Below the pieces are notes generated by a model that worked only from the letters and a program-made list of their open reading frames with translations, did no database searches and was not told where the DNA came from. Made by a program: the position numbers and the translations under genes. From Clostridia bacterium (GTDB taxonomy: Bacteria; Bacillota; Clostridia; Lachnospirales; Anaerotignaceae): DNA of 38,432 nt. Location: positions 1 through 38,432 of the forward strand of contig JAQXNZ010000085.1 of NCBI GenBank assembly GCA_029098265.1, written 5' to 3'. Positions 1 through 8,120 of the stretch are shown here, piece by piece (the first letter of the stretch is position 1; the number at the start of each line of letters is the position of its first letter).

Positions 1-344
1 TGATTACTAGACGACATAACTGCTCTCGTTATTGAACATTGGTCTGTTATATTATTCCAAGCACCTAAACTACCTGAAATTAATGATATGGTTATGTTAT
101 CTGTAACAGCACTCGGATCAACTCTAACTAATAAATCAGACGAAGTTGTTCTTTTAGGATTAGCAGTTGAATAATGTGTACAATAATAAACAAAATAATC
201 ATTCTCCATCAAATTATTATTCTCATTACTTTCTACAACATCATCCAGTGCATCTATTTTTAATCCAACCGTTAAATCTTTCCAAGTATTCAAAGTTAAA
301 TCAAATTTTCCGGGAGCAGCTGTAAATGCAGGTAGTTCTGTAAC
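1..344 (-). pseudogene. Out-of-frame 3' part of the CARDB-domain gene (partial)
   Basis: Translating the minus strand one frame away from the 296-832 ORF gives an open frame from about 358 to the window edge. It begins VTELPAFTAAPGKFDLTLN and includes DDVVESNENNN. The pattern of a hydrophobic strand followed by V(x)ESNExNN is characteristic of CARDB adhesion-type domains and completes the domain begun in the upstream frame. Downstream residues (DLLVRVDPSAVTDNITISLISG) look like a further beta-rich extracellular region. The stop codon lies outside the window. I read this as the displaced second half of one secreted protein. The alternatives are a sequencing error or a frameshift made during translation. 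Confidence 0.6.
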
Positions 345-832
345 AAAAAACCCAGTTGAGCTGTTCCATTTATATAGATTTCACAAAAGAAATTATGTCC
401 TTCGTAAGCGCTGCTTTCATTTCCTTGATTTATAACTCTAAAATTAAATGAACACTTATCTTCTGAATTTTTAGCTCCCATTATATTAGAGTTGTTAATA
501 GGACTGGTAATTTCCGCTGTTAAATCCGGTAACGCTGTAGCTAAAGCATTTGTATTATTAGTCTCTGCATAATCCTCATAGTTGTTTGTAATTGTTTCAA
601 TTGAATCTTCATCATATACAAAAATGTACATTCCTGTATCGCTGTCAAAAACTTTATTATAGCCATCAATTTCAATTGAATCTATAGTCAGATCCTCTAT
701 GACTTGCATATCAGTTTCTTGAGCTTCTGATTCTTCTAAGCCAATATAAGCTTCATTGGCATATACTACGTTTGAGCTAAACAAAGTAAATATTAAGATA
801 CTGGAAAGAATCATAACATTCTTATTTTTCAT
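296..832 (-). CDS. Secreted CARDB-domain protein, N-terminal part (frameshifted)
   Basis: The 178-residue ORF opens with a clear signal peptide (MKNKNVMILSSILIFTLFSS..VYA, cleavage near residue 25). An acidic linker rich in E/D/T follows, then the start of a CARDB-like beta-sandwich at about residue 101 (PDLTAEITSP...FRVINQGNESS). The last 20 or so residues after INGTAQ do not fit the domain. The expected continuation (..GKFDLTLN..VESNENNN) lies in the -1 frame, and the break is at a run of six A (six T on the coding strand) at 345-350. Seven T would restore one frame. The start ATG lies inside the end of the subunit I gene (11-nt overlap) and has a strong GGAAGGAG site, so translation is probably coupled. 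The gene is visibly AT-richer than its neighbour, which suggests acquired DNA. No function is assigned beyond a surface or adhesion-type domain. Confidence 0.7.
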   Translation of the reverse strand: MKNKNVMILSSILIFTLFSSNVVYANEAYIGLEESEAQETDMQVIEDLTIDSIEIDGYNKVFDSDTGMYIFVYDEDSIETITNNYEDYAETNNTNALATALPDLTAEITSPINNSNIMGAKNSEDKCSFNFRVINQGNESSAYEGHNFFCEIYINGTAQLGFLLQNYLHLQLLPENLI

Positions 833-2819
833 TTGTATCTCCTTCCTTATTTACGATTTTGACAAACTTAGTATCCTCGGCAAGAGGTTCGAATGTTCTT
901 CCTCCGCCGGTATAGAATTTTCCGAAAAACTCAACGTACTGAAGTCGGCATGAATGTACATACGCTCCCAGTGCGTTAATGGCAAGGTTGAATACCGTAC
1001 CGAAAAGGAATACGCATATAAATACGATAAGTCCGACTACTCCGCTTCCCGCCAGTGAGCCGAGTATATTTACTACCTTGGCAACTACGCCGGTGGCAAG
1101 GCCGAGGGCAAGAAGTCTTGAATATGAAAGTACGTCCGAAAGATAACTTGTAATGTTGTATAGGCTTGAGAAGCCGCCTATAATCTTTCCGAAGCCCTTC
1201 TTTGCACGTCCGCCGGTAAGTATTATTCCGACAGCTCCGATTATGGCCATCCATTTTCCGAAGGATGAAAGCGCCGGTGTTACCATAGAGCCTACTGCAA
1301 AAAGCACAAGGCCTATGAGAAGCATATACCAGAAGCCTACATCAAACAGTGCGTCCCAGGGTTTTCCGTCTTTAATAAGCATGTACGCCTGCATTCCCAT
1401 TCCGACGAACATATGTATTGCGCCGAGAATAAGAGAGAATATAAGAAGCGTCATAGGCTCCTGCAGAGGGTCAATCCAAACGGGATTTATAACAATCTCT
1501 CTGCCGAGGAAGGTCTTTGAGAATACCGCCATGGCATCTCCGAACCATCCGCCGAAAAGTACGCCCCAGAAGAAGGTCGATATACCGCACCAGAAGAACA
1601 TTGTAACCATTTTCTTCATTGTGCCTTCAAGCTTGAATTTCTTAAGCAGTGCAAAGCATGCTGCTGAAAGAATAATTCCGTAGGCCGCATCGGAAAGCAT
1701 AAGTCCGAAGAACAGGAAGTAGAACGGAGCCATAACAGGCGTAGGGTCCACCTCCGTAGCCAGCGGCATGCTGTACATGACTGTGACTGCCTCGAAGGGT
1801 GAAGCGAATTTGTTGTTTTTAAGTTTTATTGGTGTCTCCTCATTTTTAACGGGTTCGCTTATTTCATACCAGCACTCGTTTGCATCAAGCACCTTGCTTA
1901 CCTCGTCCGCCGACTCGGTGGGTACCCAGCCGTTGAAGCAGAAGACCTTTTTGGTGTTTATCATATCGCCTACGGTTTTTGCCCTGTCACGCTGTATGCG
2001 CAGGTCATCGCAGGCATATTCAAGCTTTTCCTTATGCTGTGCCAGCTCCTTGAGAGTATTCTCACTTTCCGTGATAGTCTCATTTAGAGTCTCTATCCTC
2101 TTTTCGTAGGATGCCGACGCCTCGGCTGCCGTTCCGCTGTTGTCCGAAAGCGAAACAGATACGAAGCCGAAGGGTCTCAGGGCTTCAAGCAGCTTGCCCT
2201 TTTCCTCCTTAAGACAGATAAAGCAAAGATACGTCTGTGTTTTGTCCGAGCTTACCTTCTGCATTACTGCAGATGGAACCTCCTCCAAAACGGTTTTCAA
2301 AAGTTCATCCGTATTCGTCTTGACCGGAACGGCTCCGGTAAATACGGCAGAAGTTCTGGTTCCGGTATTATCCAAGGGCAGGTCGAAGTCCTTCCAGGGT
2401 TCAAGACCCTTGATAAGCAGCGAAAGACGGTTTATTTCCGACTTGCTTTCTGCAATCTTCTTTGTAAGCTCCGCCGTTTTATCGGCAAGTTCCTTTACAA
2501 AGCCCTCGTTTTCATCTACCTCTTTTGAAAAATCCTCAGCGGTTACTTCTTTTCTTGTTTTAAACAGCGGCTTTTTGCCCTCGTAATATCCGTTAAGGGT
2601 ATCAAGCGCCGTGGAATAGACAGCTATCTGTGCATCAAGATGAGATACTTCCGCACTGTTATTAAGTATAAAAGTGCCCTCTGGAATAGGATCTTCCGCA
2701 GGATTTGCCGACGGCTTGTCGATTTCAACAACGCCCAAGTTCATCAGCTCTTTGATTAACCTTTTCTTCCGGCTGTTCAGACAAATAACGGAAATCTTAC
2801 TCATCTCAACTATTGCCAT
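822..2819 (-). CDS. ntpI: V-type ATP synthase subunit I
   Basis: This is the membrane stator subunit of a V/A-type ATPase, which with the K ring forms the H+ or Na+ path. The N-terminal half is cytoplasmic (residues 1-330) with coiled coils near 75-110 and 205-260. The C-terminal half has about seven or eight membrane segments, with family-typical stretches such as SDAAYGIILS, SDVLSYSRLLALGLATGVV and the end motif FYTGGGRTFEPL. The ORF track starts at 2840, but the family N-terminus is MAIVEMSKISVICLNS, so I place the start at 2819 (665 aa, normal length). That start overlaps the stop of the upstream stalk gene (AATGGCAATAGTTGA), which indicates an operon. The usual next gene, subunit K, is not found. 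A secreted CARDB gene starts inside this gene's 3' end instead. Confidence 0.95.
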   Translation of the reverse strand: MAIVEMSKISVICLNSRKKRLIKELMNLGVVEIDKPSANPAEDPIPEGTFILNNSAEVSHLDAQIAVYSTALDTLNGYYEGKKPLFKTRKEVTAEDFSKEVDENEGFVKELADKTAELTKKIAESKSEINRLSLLIKGLEPWKDFDLPLDNTGTRTSAVFTGAVPVKTNTDELLKTVLEEVPSAVMQKVSSDKTQTYLCFICLKEEKGKLLEALRPFGFVSVSLSDNSGTAAEASASYEKRIETLNETITESENTLKELAQHKEKLEYACDDLRIQRDRAKTVGDMINTKKVFCFNGWVPTESADEVSKVLDANECWYEISEPVKNEETPIKLKNNKFASPFEAVTVMYSMPLATEVDPTPVMAPFYFLFFGLMLSDAAYGIILSAACFALLKKFKLEGTMKKMVTMFFWCGISTFFWGVLFGGWFGDAMAVFSKTFLGREIVINPVWIDPLQEPMTLLIFSLILGAIHMFVGMGMQAYMLIKDGKPWDALFDVGFWYMLLIGLVLFAVGSMVTPALSSFGKWMAIIGAVGIILTGGRAKKGFGKIIGGFSSLYNITSYLSDVLSYSRLLALGLATGVVAKVVNILGSLAGSGVVGLIVFICVFLFGTVFNLAINALGAYVHSCRLQYVEFFGKFYTGGGRTFEPLAEDTKFVKIVNKEGDTNEK

Positions 2820-3132
2820 TGATTCCCACGACCTTTCCAATTACAGCCTTTATGGCCTCTTCCTTTTTTAGTGAGGCCGCTTCCCTGATGTTTTTGCAAT
2901 CGAGCTCAGCCTGCTGTGCGATTTTCGCCACGGCCTCTTTGCTTTCATCAACCGCCTTATCTGCAGCCGAATTCAGTTCTGCCTTAGCTTGCTGTTTTGC
3001 CTGGGCTATTATAGCTTCGCTCCTCTTTTCTGCATCCGCCTTGAGTGACGCCGCCTCTGCCTCGGCATTTTTGATCATTTCGTCTGCCTTAGCCTCCGCC
3101 TCAACAATATCTTTTATAATGTCTAACGCCAT
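2806..3132 (-). CDS. ntpH: V-type ATPase peripheral stalk subunit G/H
   Basis: This 108-residue protein is almost entirely Ala/Glu/Lys-rich heptad coiled coil (EAEAKADEMIKNAEAEAASL...AKQQAKAELN), as expected for the stalk that links the V1 head to subunit I. It ends in the hydrophobic patch AVIGKVVGING. It has no catalytic motif, and size and position (directly before subunit I) make the assignment. The ribosome site AGAGGTGAGG lies 7 nt before the ATG. It is the first gene of the V-ATPase operon in the window and overlaps the subunit I start by 14 nt. The family is also named AhaH, NtpF or NtpG in different species, so the symbol is approximate. Confidence 0.85.
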   Translation of the reverse strand: MALDIIKDIVEAEAKADEMIKNAEAEAASLKADAEKRSEAIIAQAKQQAKAELNSAADKAVDESKEAVAKIAQQAELDCKNIREAASLKKEEAIKAVIGKVVGINGNS

Positions 3133-3387
3133 TCTTTCCTCACCTCTTTTGCATAGACTTTTTTATATATTATCGGATAAACTGCCTGCCTGATATTCAG
3201 TGGAAGCAATACTCCGATTAATATCTTAAGGGTAATAATGCTCTGCTCAGGCAATATTCAATATTCTTTCATAATCTTTATACAATCTTTATATTGCCTG
3301 ACATCATTTATATAAGCCGTCGGAAAACCGTTAATTTAAAGCTGTTTATGGCATATTAAGGTGCTTTCCGCCGAGCCTATACACCAA
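3133..3387 (-). promoter_or_regulatory. Long structured 5' leader of the V-ATPase operon
   Basis: About 250 nt separate the predicted promoter from the stalk-gene ATG. On the minus strand the leader holds three related segments: A (TCAGGCAATAT, 3301-3291), B (ATATTGCCTGA, 3257-3247) and C (TCAGGCA, 3193-3187). A pairs with B over 11 perfect bases. B can instead pair with C over 7 bases. Mutually exclusive pairings of this kind are typical of attenuators and cis-acting RNA switches. I recognise no known riboswitch class. An AATCTTTATA direct repeat (plus strand, near 3272-3293) lies in the A-B loop. Confidence 0.4.
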
Positions 3388-3416
3388 ATTATATATAAAA
3401 ATATTTTAATTGTCAA
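3388..3416 (-). promoter_or_regulatory. Consensus sigma-A promoter for the V-ATPase operon
   Basis: The minus strand reads TTGACA (3416-3411), a 17-nt AT-rich spacer, and TATAAT (3393-3388). Both hexamers match consensus perfectly at ideal spacing. Transcription should start near 3380, which gives a leader of about 250 nt before ntpH. Confidence 0.75.
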
Positions 3417-3712
3417 ATTTAATTATACGATGTATACAAAGAAACCGTTGTTAATTTCGACCAAAATACACACTATATACACTTAGCGCAGCAATCGGAT
3501 TTGTCTGTTTTAAACAAAACAACATTACATGTTTTAATATCAATACATAATTAGCCAAATGCCTATATTGGTACTACCAAGTTTTTCGTTGATATTACCC
3601 ATATTTATCAGGTGGCCGAAACGTAAAACTCGGTCAGTATATATTAGCTCACTTAAATTAACCTTAAATAATACAATCATTATAAAGAAATTAAAATATA
3701 ATCAATATAATG
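3417..3712. other. AT-rich intergenic stretch with one operator-like palindrome
   Basis: I see no credible gene here. The 85-aa plus-strand ORF beginning at 3559 has no ribosome site. The notable item is TTGGTACTACCAA at 3568-3580, a 6-1-6 palindrome that fits the TNGTNNNACNA operator pattern of FadR-type GntR regulators. No regulator gene lies next to it. Confidence 0.4.
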
Positions 3713-3743
3713 AAAAAAGGGTCTGTGTTTATACACAGACCCC
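3713..3743 (-). terminator. Rho-independent terminator of the 57-aa gene
   Basis: The perfect hairpin GGGTCTGTGT-TTAT-ACACAGACCC (10-bp stem) has a run of six A on its left, which is a U-tract on minus-strand RNA. It lies 25 nt past the stop of the small membrane gene. Confidence 0.9.
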
Positions 3744-3766
3744 AAATTGTCTAAGTGGCAGTCAAA

Positions 3767-3940
3767 TTATGCTGATCTACGAGCGATTGCTCTTATCACG
3801 CCGTAAAGCCCGATGATGAGGAGAGCCATAACGACAATTGCAAGATTCTGGGCAGCTGCTGCCGCAGGTACAATCGCAAGTCCTGCCACGATTAAAAGAA
3901 GAGAGATTATGGGTAACAATATATTAGAAATATTTTTCAT
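3767..3940 (-). CDS. Small two-helix membrane peptide (57 aa)
   Basis: This gene is too short for the ORF track. The translation is MKNISNILLPIISLLLIVAG.. followed by LAIVPAAAAAQNLAIVVMAL.. and ends in VIRAIARRSA. Two hydrophobic segments (about 6-25 and 32-50) are joined by an Ala-rich turn, and the C-terminus is basic. A strong GGAGG site lies 9 nt before the ATG, and a strong terminator follows the stop, so it appears to be a single-gene transcript. I do not recognise a family. The options are a membrane stress peptide, a small regulator, or a toxin-like hydrophobic peptide, and nothing here decides between them. The case for a real gene rests on the ribosome site, terminator and codon pattern. 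Confidence 0.7.
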   Translation of the reverse strand: MKNISNILLPIISLLLIVAGLAIVPAAAAAQNLAIVVMALLIIGLYGVIRAIARRSA

Positions 3941-4269
3941 ATTTACCGCCTCCGTAAATGGATTCTACTAAAAACCTGATGTCTTTTCTTTGATGCCTTT
4001 ATCAAATCATCTTTCTCATTTATGATGCTAGTATAACATCAAGGTTAAAAGTGCGCTATGTCAATATCTAACATATTTAGCTTTAAATTTTAAAATTGTT
4101 TTATGATATTTTTAATCAAAATTTCATTTTGCATAATTTTAGCAAGATTAATTCTAATAATCTAATGCATTTCTAACATAACTTTGAGTTGTTAGTTTTG
4201 TAACAAACAACTAATCAAAGTGTTAAAATTTATACAATTTATACAACTGAAGCTTTGCCATCATATTTT
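3941..4269. other. Intergenic region with a possible promoter for the 57-aa gene
   Basis: On the minus strand TTGACA (4064-4059) and TATACT (4035-4030) are separated by 23 nt, far longer than the 17 nt usual for sigma-A. A TTAAC-N6-GTTAT dyad overlaps the second hexamer. Either only the -10 is used, or an activator compensates for the spacing. The remainder up to the end of addB is very AT-rich, with only a weak 7-bp hairpin (AGTTGTT/AACAACT near 4186) after addB. No gene is seen. Confidence 0.35.
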
Positions 4270-7200
4270 TCATCTGTCATTGTCTGATAATATCCTGTGC
4301 CAAACTTCATTGGCTGTAAGACGTTTCAGTTTTCTGACAGAGCCGCAGCTGTCCTCTTCAAAACAGCACATGGCCTTGTACTCGCAGTAATCGCAGTGTA
4401 TCTGTCCCCTGTTCATTGCCGGACTGACACTTACATTGCCCTGTGCTATCTGCTCTCCTATTTCAGCCGCCCTTTCGGCAGTAAAATCCATCAGCTTTTT
4501 GTATTCCTCCCTGCCGACTGCAGAACCAGCTGCGTCTCCTCTTTTACGTCCGACACTTATTATGTCGGATTTATCCGCATAGGCCAGCACATCGTCAAAG
4601 GCCTCCAGCACGTCTTTATCATCACAAGCCAAACCCGTCATGCAGAATTTCTTATACAGCGCCGCTTCGGGACTGCTGCCCTTAAGCTCCGAAGCCTTGA
4701 CCACGGGGTCCATTATCCTGAAGTAGAACACTCCGCCAATCTGAGGTTCATCTATTGTAAGCGGCTTTCCCGTTTTCAAAAATGCATCCATATACAGCAG
4801 AAGCTGTAACTGAAGTCCATAATATACGTCCGAGAGACTGAAGTCCTTACTGCCGGATTTATAGTCTATTATCTTTATATACCCGTTTCCTTCTTTCCTG
4901 TATATATCTACCCTGTCAATCTTGCCCCTGAGCATCAGCTTTCTGCCGTCGGGCATCTCTATCTCTATTGCGGGCAGACCGCCCATGCCGAAGCTTATCT
5001 CACTGCCGAGCATCTCAAATTTTCCGCTGTCCATGTGCTTTTTCAGCACCGTAACGGCTCTGGATGTTATTCGTTTTACCCTCTTGATAAGATATTTGTA
5101 AGCGGCAGTACTCAAAAGAACACGGCTTGCTGTATCGGGAGCAAGTCTGTCTATGGCCTCCTCAGTCAGCAGTACGGCTTCCTCCTCGGTCAGGGTCTGC
5201 CATGTTTGACCGTTCTCTTTCATTTTTTCCGTAACCTCTTTGAGCACCTCATGGAACAGAACACCGAGGTCGGGCGTCTGTATCTCAAACATTTTCCTGG
5301 GCTTTGCCTCCAGAGAATATCTGGCAAAATAGTAGAACGGGCACTCTGCAAAGGCCTCCAGTCTTGAAACGCTGGTGTACATTTTATCTCCGTAAAGTCT
5401 GCCGATGTTCTCCTCGCCGAGTTTGTCATTGGCTTCGTCCTCTGATATTCCGTCGGTTATCATAACGGCTCTGTTCCTGTATTCCTCATCGGACTTAAGC
5501 CATTCGGCGGCCTTAAGCCAATGGTCTGCTCCCGATGCAATACCCTTTCCGAGACGGTGAAGCGTCGGAATCGGCCTGTCAACGGCTTTAACAGACATGT
5601 CATCAAACTCAGCATGCTCAAGCTTTGGGAATATGTTTTCCAGTCTGCCGATTACGGGCGACGGTCTTGTTTCCCTGCCGGAGCTGTCGGAGGCGGCTCT
5701 GCATATATAAAGATATTTTTCAGGCTTTGTTATTCCGAGGTATATAAGATACTGCTCCTCAAAGGCCAGTCTGGCACCCCAGTGTGCCAGCTCCGCACCT
5801 GCGTTTTCAAGGGCTTCTCTTTCTCTTTCGGTGAAAATTCCTCCGCTTTCCGTATTGACCGACGGCAGTACACTCTCATTGGCGCCTGCCACAAACAGAG
5901 CCTTTACCGAGGGCAGTCTTGTTCTTTCTATGTCTCCTACGGTAACAGCATCTATGCCCGCAGGTATTATACCCATTCTTAAGCCCGCAAGACCTGCCTC
6001 CAGTATTTCGGAATACTCCTTTATATCGACTTCATCATCGCCTAACAGTGATACCATGCTCTCCATGAGTTCGCCTATCATCTCGTAACAGCGAACCTGC
6101 TCCTGAGCCTTTTCGGAGTTACCCTCCGCCTCCTCCTTTTCTGCCCTTTGTCCCAGTATGTCGGCAACCTCAAGCTTTTCGAGTATTTCAAATATACCTA
6201 CGGTTATATCTCTTACGCTGTGTTTTCCGCTTCTGAATTTTTTATAAAAATCGGCAAAAGGCGTAATAGCCCTTTCCTTTATATCGTTCATTCTGTCCTC
6301 GGCGGCTGTATCAGATTCGTTCTCGAAGCCCATCTGCCATCTTTCATTTATCCATGTGCTGCCCTTTATGCCGTATCTGATGACATAGTTTTCAAGTATG
6401 TCTCTCTCGTCCCTTGTTATGCCTGTCAGTTCCGTTTTGAGACATCTGAATACGGACTCAAAGGACAGGTCGCAGGCTGTCATTTCCGCTATGGCGCAGA
6501 CCAGCTCCGTACAGGGTTTGCCCATAACCGTTCTTTTTGTATCCATGAAAAACGGTATGCCGTAATGGGAAAACACCAGTCTTACCGTTTCCTCATAGTC
6601 GGGAAGATTTCTTGCCGTAAGGGCTATGTCTCTGAAACGCAGTCCCCTGTCCCTCACAAGGCTTATTATTTCGGATGCGCACATATTTATCTCGTCAACG
6701 GAGGACGCCGCCGTCATTATCTTTATTCCGTCACTGTCGGCCTCTTTATTTATGTTCCAGCCGAAGTATTCCTTCTCCAGCCTTTTCATGCCCTCGGAAG
6801 AATAAAAGCTCTCGCCGGTATATACATTTTTCTCGACTCTGTATCCGTTATCGGCGCACAGCTTTTTCAACCTGCACATAGTGTCCCAGGGCTCATAGAA
6901 GCTGTCCTCACAAGTAAGCTTACTGCTTTCGGCAGAAGCCCTGTCCATAGTCAGTACAACCGTCACACGTCTGCATGAAGCAAGCAGTCTTTCTATTATG
7001 CGGTACTCCTGATAGGTAAAGCCGTAAAAACCGTCAAGCCACACCTCTGCGCCGTCAATATAGTCTGCGCCGTTCATTTTTTCTGCGGCTATTGTCAGTA
7101 TATCATCAGAGACTATATATCTGTCCTTTATGAACTTGCAGTACTCCTCATAAATAAGAGCAATATCCGTAAGCTTTGCGGCAAGGGGGCTGTCCTTAGG

Positions 7201-7626
7201 CATATCCTCGGCATACTCCCTTATGTTTTCGGGCGTTATTCCGCCCGATGCAAACTCGCTTATCTCGCTCGTCAGTCTTTCGATAAAGCCCTGTCTGCGG
7301 CAGACAATGCCGAAATAGTTCAGTCTGTCCGCATTATCCATGAGTACCTTGCGCAGTATCATAAGCTTGCCTGTATCATCGGTACGGGCGCCTACCGCAC
7401 CGCCCTTTTCGGAAAAAATATTTTCGGCCAGCCTTCTGAAGCTCAGCACTGCCGCAGACATTATGCCGCCTGTCACAGCCACCAGCTCCCTTTCGGCCTG
7501 AAGTGAATACTGCTCAGGCACTATATATATAAGCCTTTTGGCCTGCTTCTGTTTTTCATTTATCTCATTTAGGCAGAGGGTGCTTTTTCCGCTTCTGCTT
7601 CTGCCTATTATAAATCTCAAGCTCAT
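4270..7626 (-). CDS. addB: ATP-dependent helicase/nuclease subunit AddB
   Basis: AddB partners AddA in the RecBCD-like complex that resects double-strand DNA breaks for RecA. The ORF track starts at 7944, but the family N-terminus is MSLRFIIGRSRSGKST with the Walker A motif at once, and an AGGGGG site precedes that ATG. I therefore start at 7626 (1118 aa, normal for AddB). The C-terminal nuclease motif IIDYKSG..LQLQLLLY is present. So are the four cysteines of the iron-sulfur staple: one in AECPFYYF and three in HCDYCEYKAMC. The catalytic core looks complete. addA normally follows addB directly. Here the next gene downstream is an unrelated 57-aa peptide, so addA must be elsewhere or lost. 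Upstream, 73 bp separate addB from a divergent FMN_bind-like gene. Confidence 0.93.
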   Translation of the reverse strand: MSLRFIIGRSRSGKSTLCLNEINEKQKQAKRLIYIVPEQYSLQAERELVAVTGGIMSAAVLSFRRLAENIFSEKGGAVGARTDDTGKLMILRKVLMDNADRLNYFGIVCRRQGFIERLTSEISEFASGGITPENIREYAEDMPKDSPLAAKLTDIALIYEEYCKFIKDRYIVSDDILTIAAEKMNGADYIDGAEVWLDGFYGFTYQEYRIIERLLASCRRVTVVLTMDRASAESSKLTCEDSFYEPWDTMCRLKKLCADNGYRVEKNVYTGESFYSSEGMKRLEKEYFGWNINKEADSDGIKIMTAASSVDEINMCASEIISLVRDRGLRFRDIALTARNLPDYEETVRLVFSHYGIPFFMDTKRTVMGKPCTELVCAIAEMTACDLSFESVFRCLKTELTGITRDERDILENYVIRYGIKGSTWINERWQMGFENESDTAAEDRMNDIKERAITPFADFYKKFRSGKHSVRDITVGIFEILEKLEVADILGQRAEKEEAEGNSEKAQEQVRCYEMIGELMESMVSLLGDDEVDIKEYSEILEAGLAGLRMGIIPAGIDAVTVGDIERTRLPSVKALFVAGANESVLPSVNTESGGIFTEREREALENAGAELAHWGARLAFEEQYLIYLGITKPEKYLYICRAASDSSGRETRPSPVIGRLENIFPKLEHAEFDDMSVKAVDRPIPTLHRLGKGIASGADHWLKAAEWLKSDEEYRNRAVMITDGISEDEANDKLGEENIGRLYGDKMYTSVSRLEAFAECPFYYFARYSLEAKPRKMFEIQTPDLGVLFHEVLKEVTEKMKENGQTWQTLTEEEAVLLTEEAIDRLAPDTASRVLLSTAAYKYLIKRVKRITSRAVTVLKKHMDSGKFEMLGSEISFGMGGLPAIEIEMPDGRKLMLRGKIDRVDIYRKEGNGYIKIIDYKSGSKDFSLSDVYYGLQLQLLLYMDAFLKTGKPLTIDEPQIGGVFYFRIMDPVVKASELKGSSPEAALYKKFCMTGLACDDKDVLEAFDDVLAYADKSDIISVGRKRGDAAGSAVGREEYKKLMDFTAERAAEIGEQIAQGNVSVSPAMNRGQIHCDYCEYKAMCCFEEDSCGSVRKLKRLTANEVWHRILSDNDR

Positions 7627-7699
7627 AATAACCCCCTGACGTGTAATAAAACGATTTTCTCCGCAATAAATATATACAAACATAATACGGAGGACATTT

Positions 7700-8110
7700 A
7701 TGGGCAAAACAAAATTTATGGTAATTAAACTAAAGGAGCTTATAAAAACAGCCGTTTTTGCCATAATCGGAGCGGCCATAATCATCGCTCTTATAATAAT
7801 GCTGGTTCCGCACAGCTCCTCGGCACAGTATAAGTCAGGTACATATACCACCAACATATCCATAGGCGAGGAAAGCGCCGCCGTATCTCTCACATTCAGC
7901 GAGAACGAAATAACAGATGTGTCCTTTATCCCCACTACAGACACACTATCGGTGTTTTATCCGCTTATGCAAACCACAGGAGAGGAAATATGTGCTCAAA
8001 TTTTGAATGAACAATCCACTGACAACATTTCCATAGCCTCTGACAGCACCTACGCCGCCGAGCTTATTATCGGTGCCGCCGACAGCTGTATAGAGCGTGC
8101 AAAAAGATAA
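7700..8110 (+). CDS. Membrane-anchored FMN_bind-like protein
   Basis: This 136-residue protein has one N-terminal membrane helix (about 16-37, AVFAIIGAAIIIALIIMLV). An extracellular FMN_bind-like fold follows: YKSGTYTTNISIG (usual YxDGtY), VSLTFSENEITDVSF, LNEQSTDNISIASDSTYAAELI and a final helix. Classical FMN_bind proteins carry S-G-A-T-x-[ST], whose Thr holds covalent FMN. The matching stretch here is ASDSTYAA, so the Gly-Ala pair is lost and covalent flavinylation is uncertain. The start has a good ACGGAGGACATTT site. It is divergent from addB, and its 3' end abuts repeat copy 1. Family membership is by pattern only. The role is unknown, and a redox or regulatory surface function is possible. 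Confidence 0.6.
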   Translation: MGKTKFMVIKLKELIKTAVFAIIGAAIIIALIIMLVPHSSSAQYKSGTYTTNISIGEESAAVSLTFSENEITDVSFIPTTDTLSVFYPLMQTTGEEICAQILNEQSTDNISIASDSTYAAELIIGAADSCIERAKR

Positions 8111-8120
8111 CAGCTTAAAA

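Noticed and set aside
3559-3816. 85-aa plus-strand ORF between ntpH and the 57-aa gene
   Set aside because: No ribosome site. It runs through a terminator and over the 57-aa gene.
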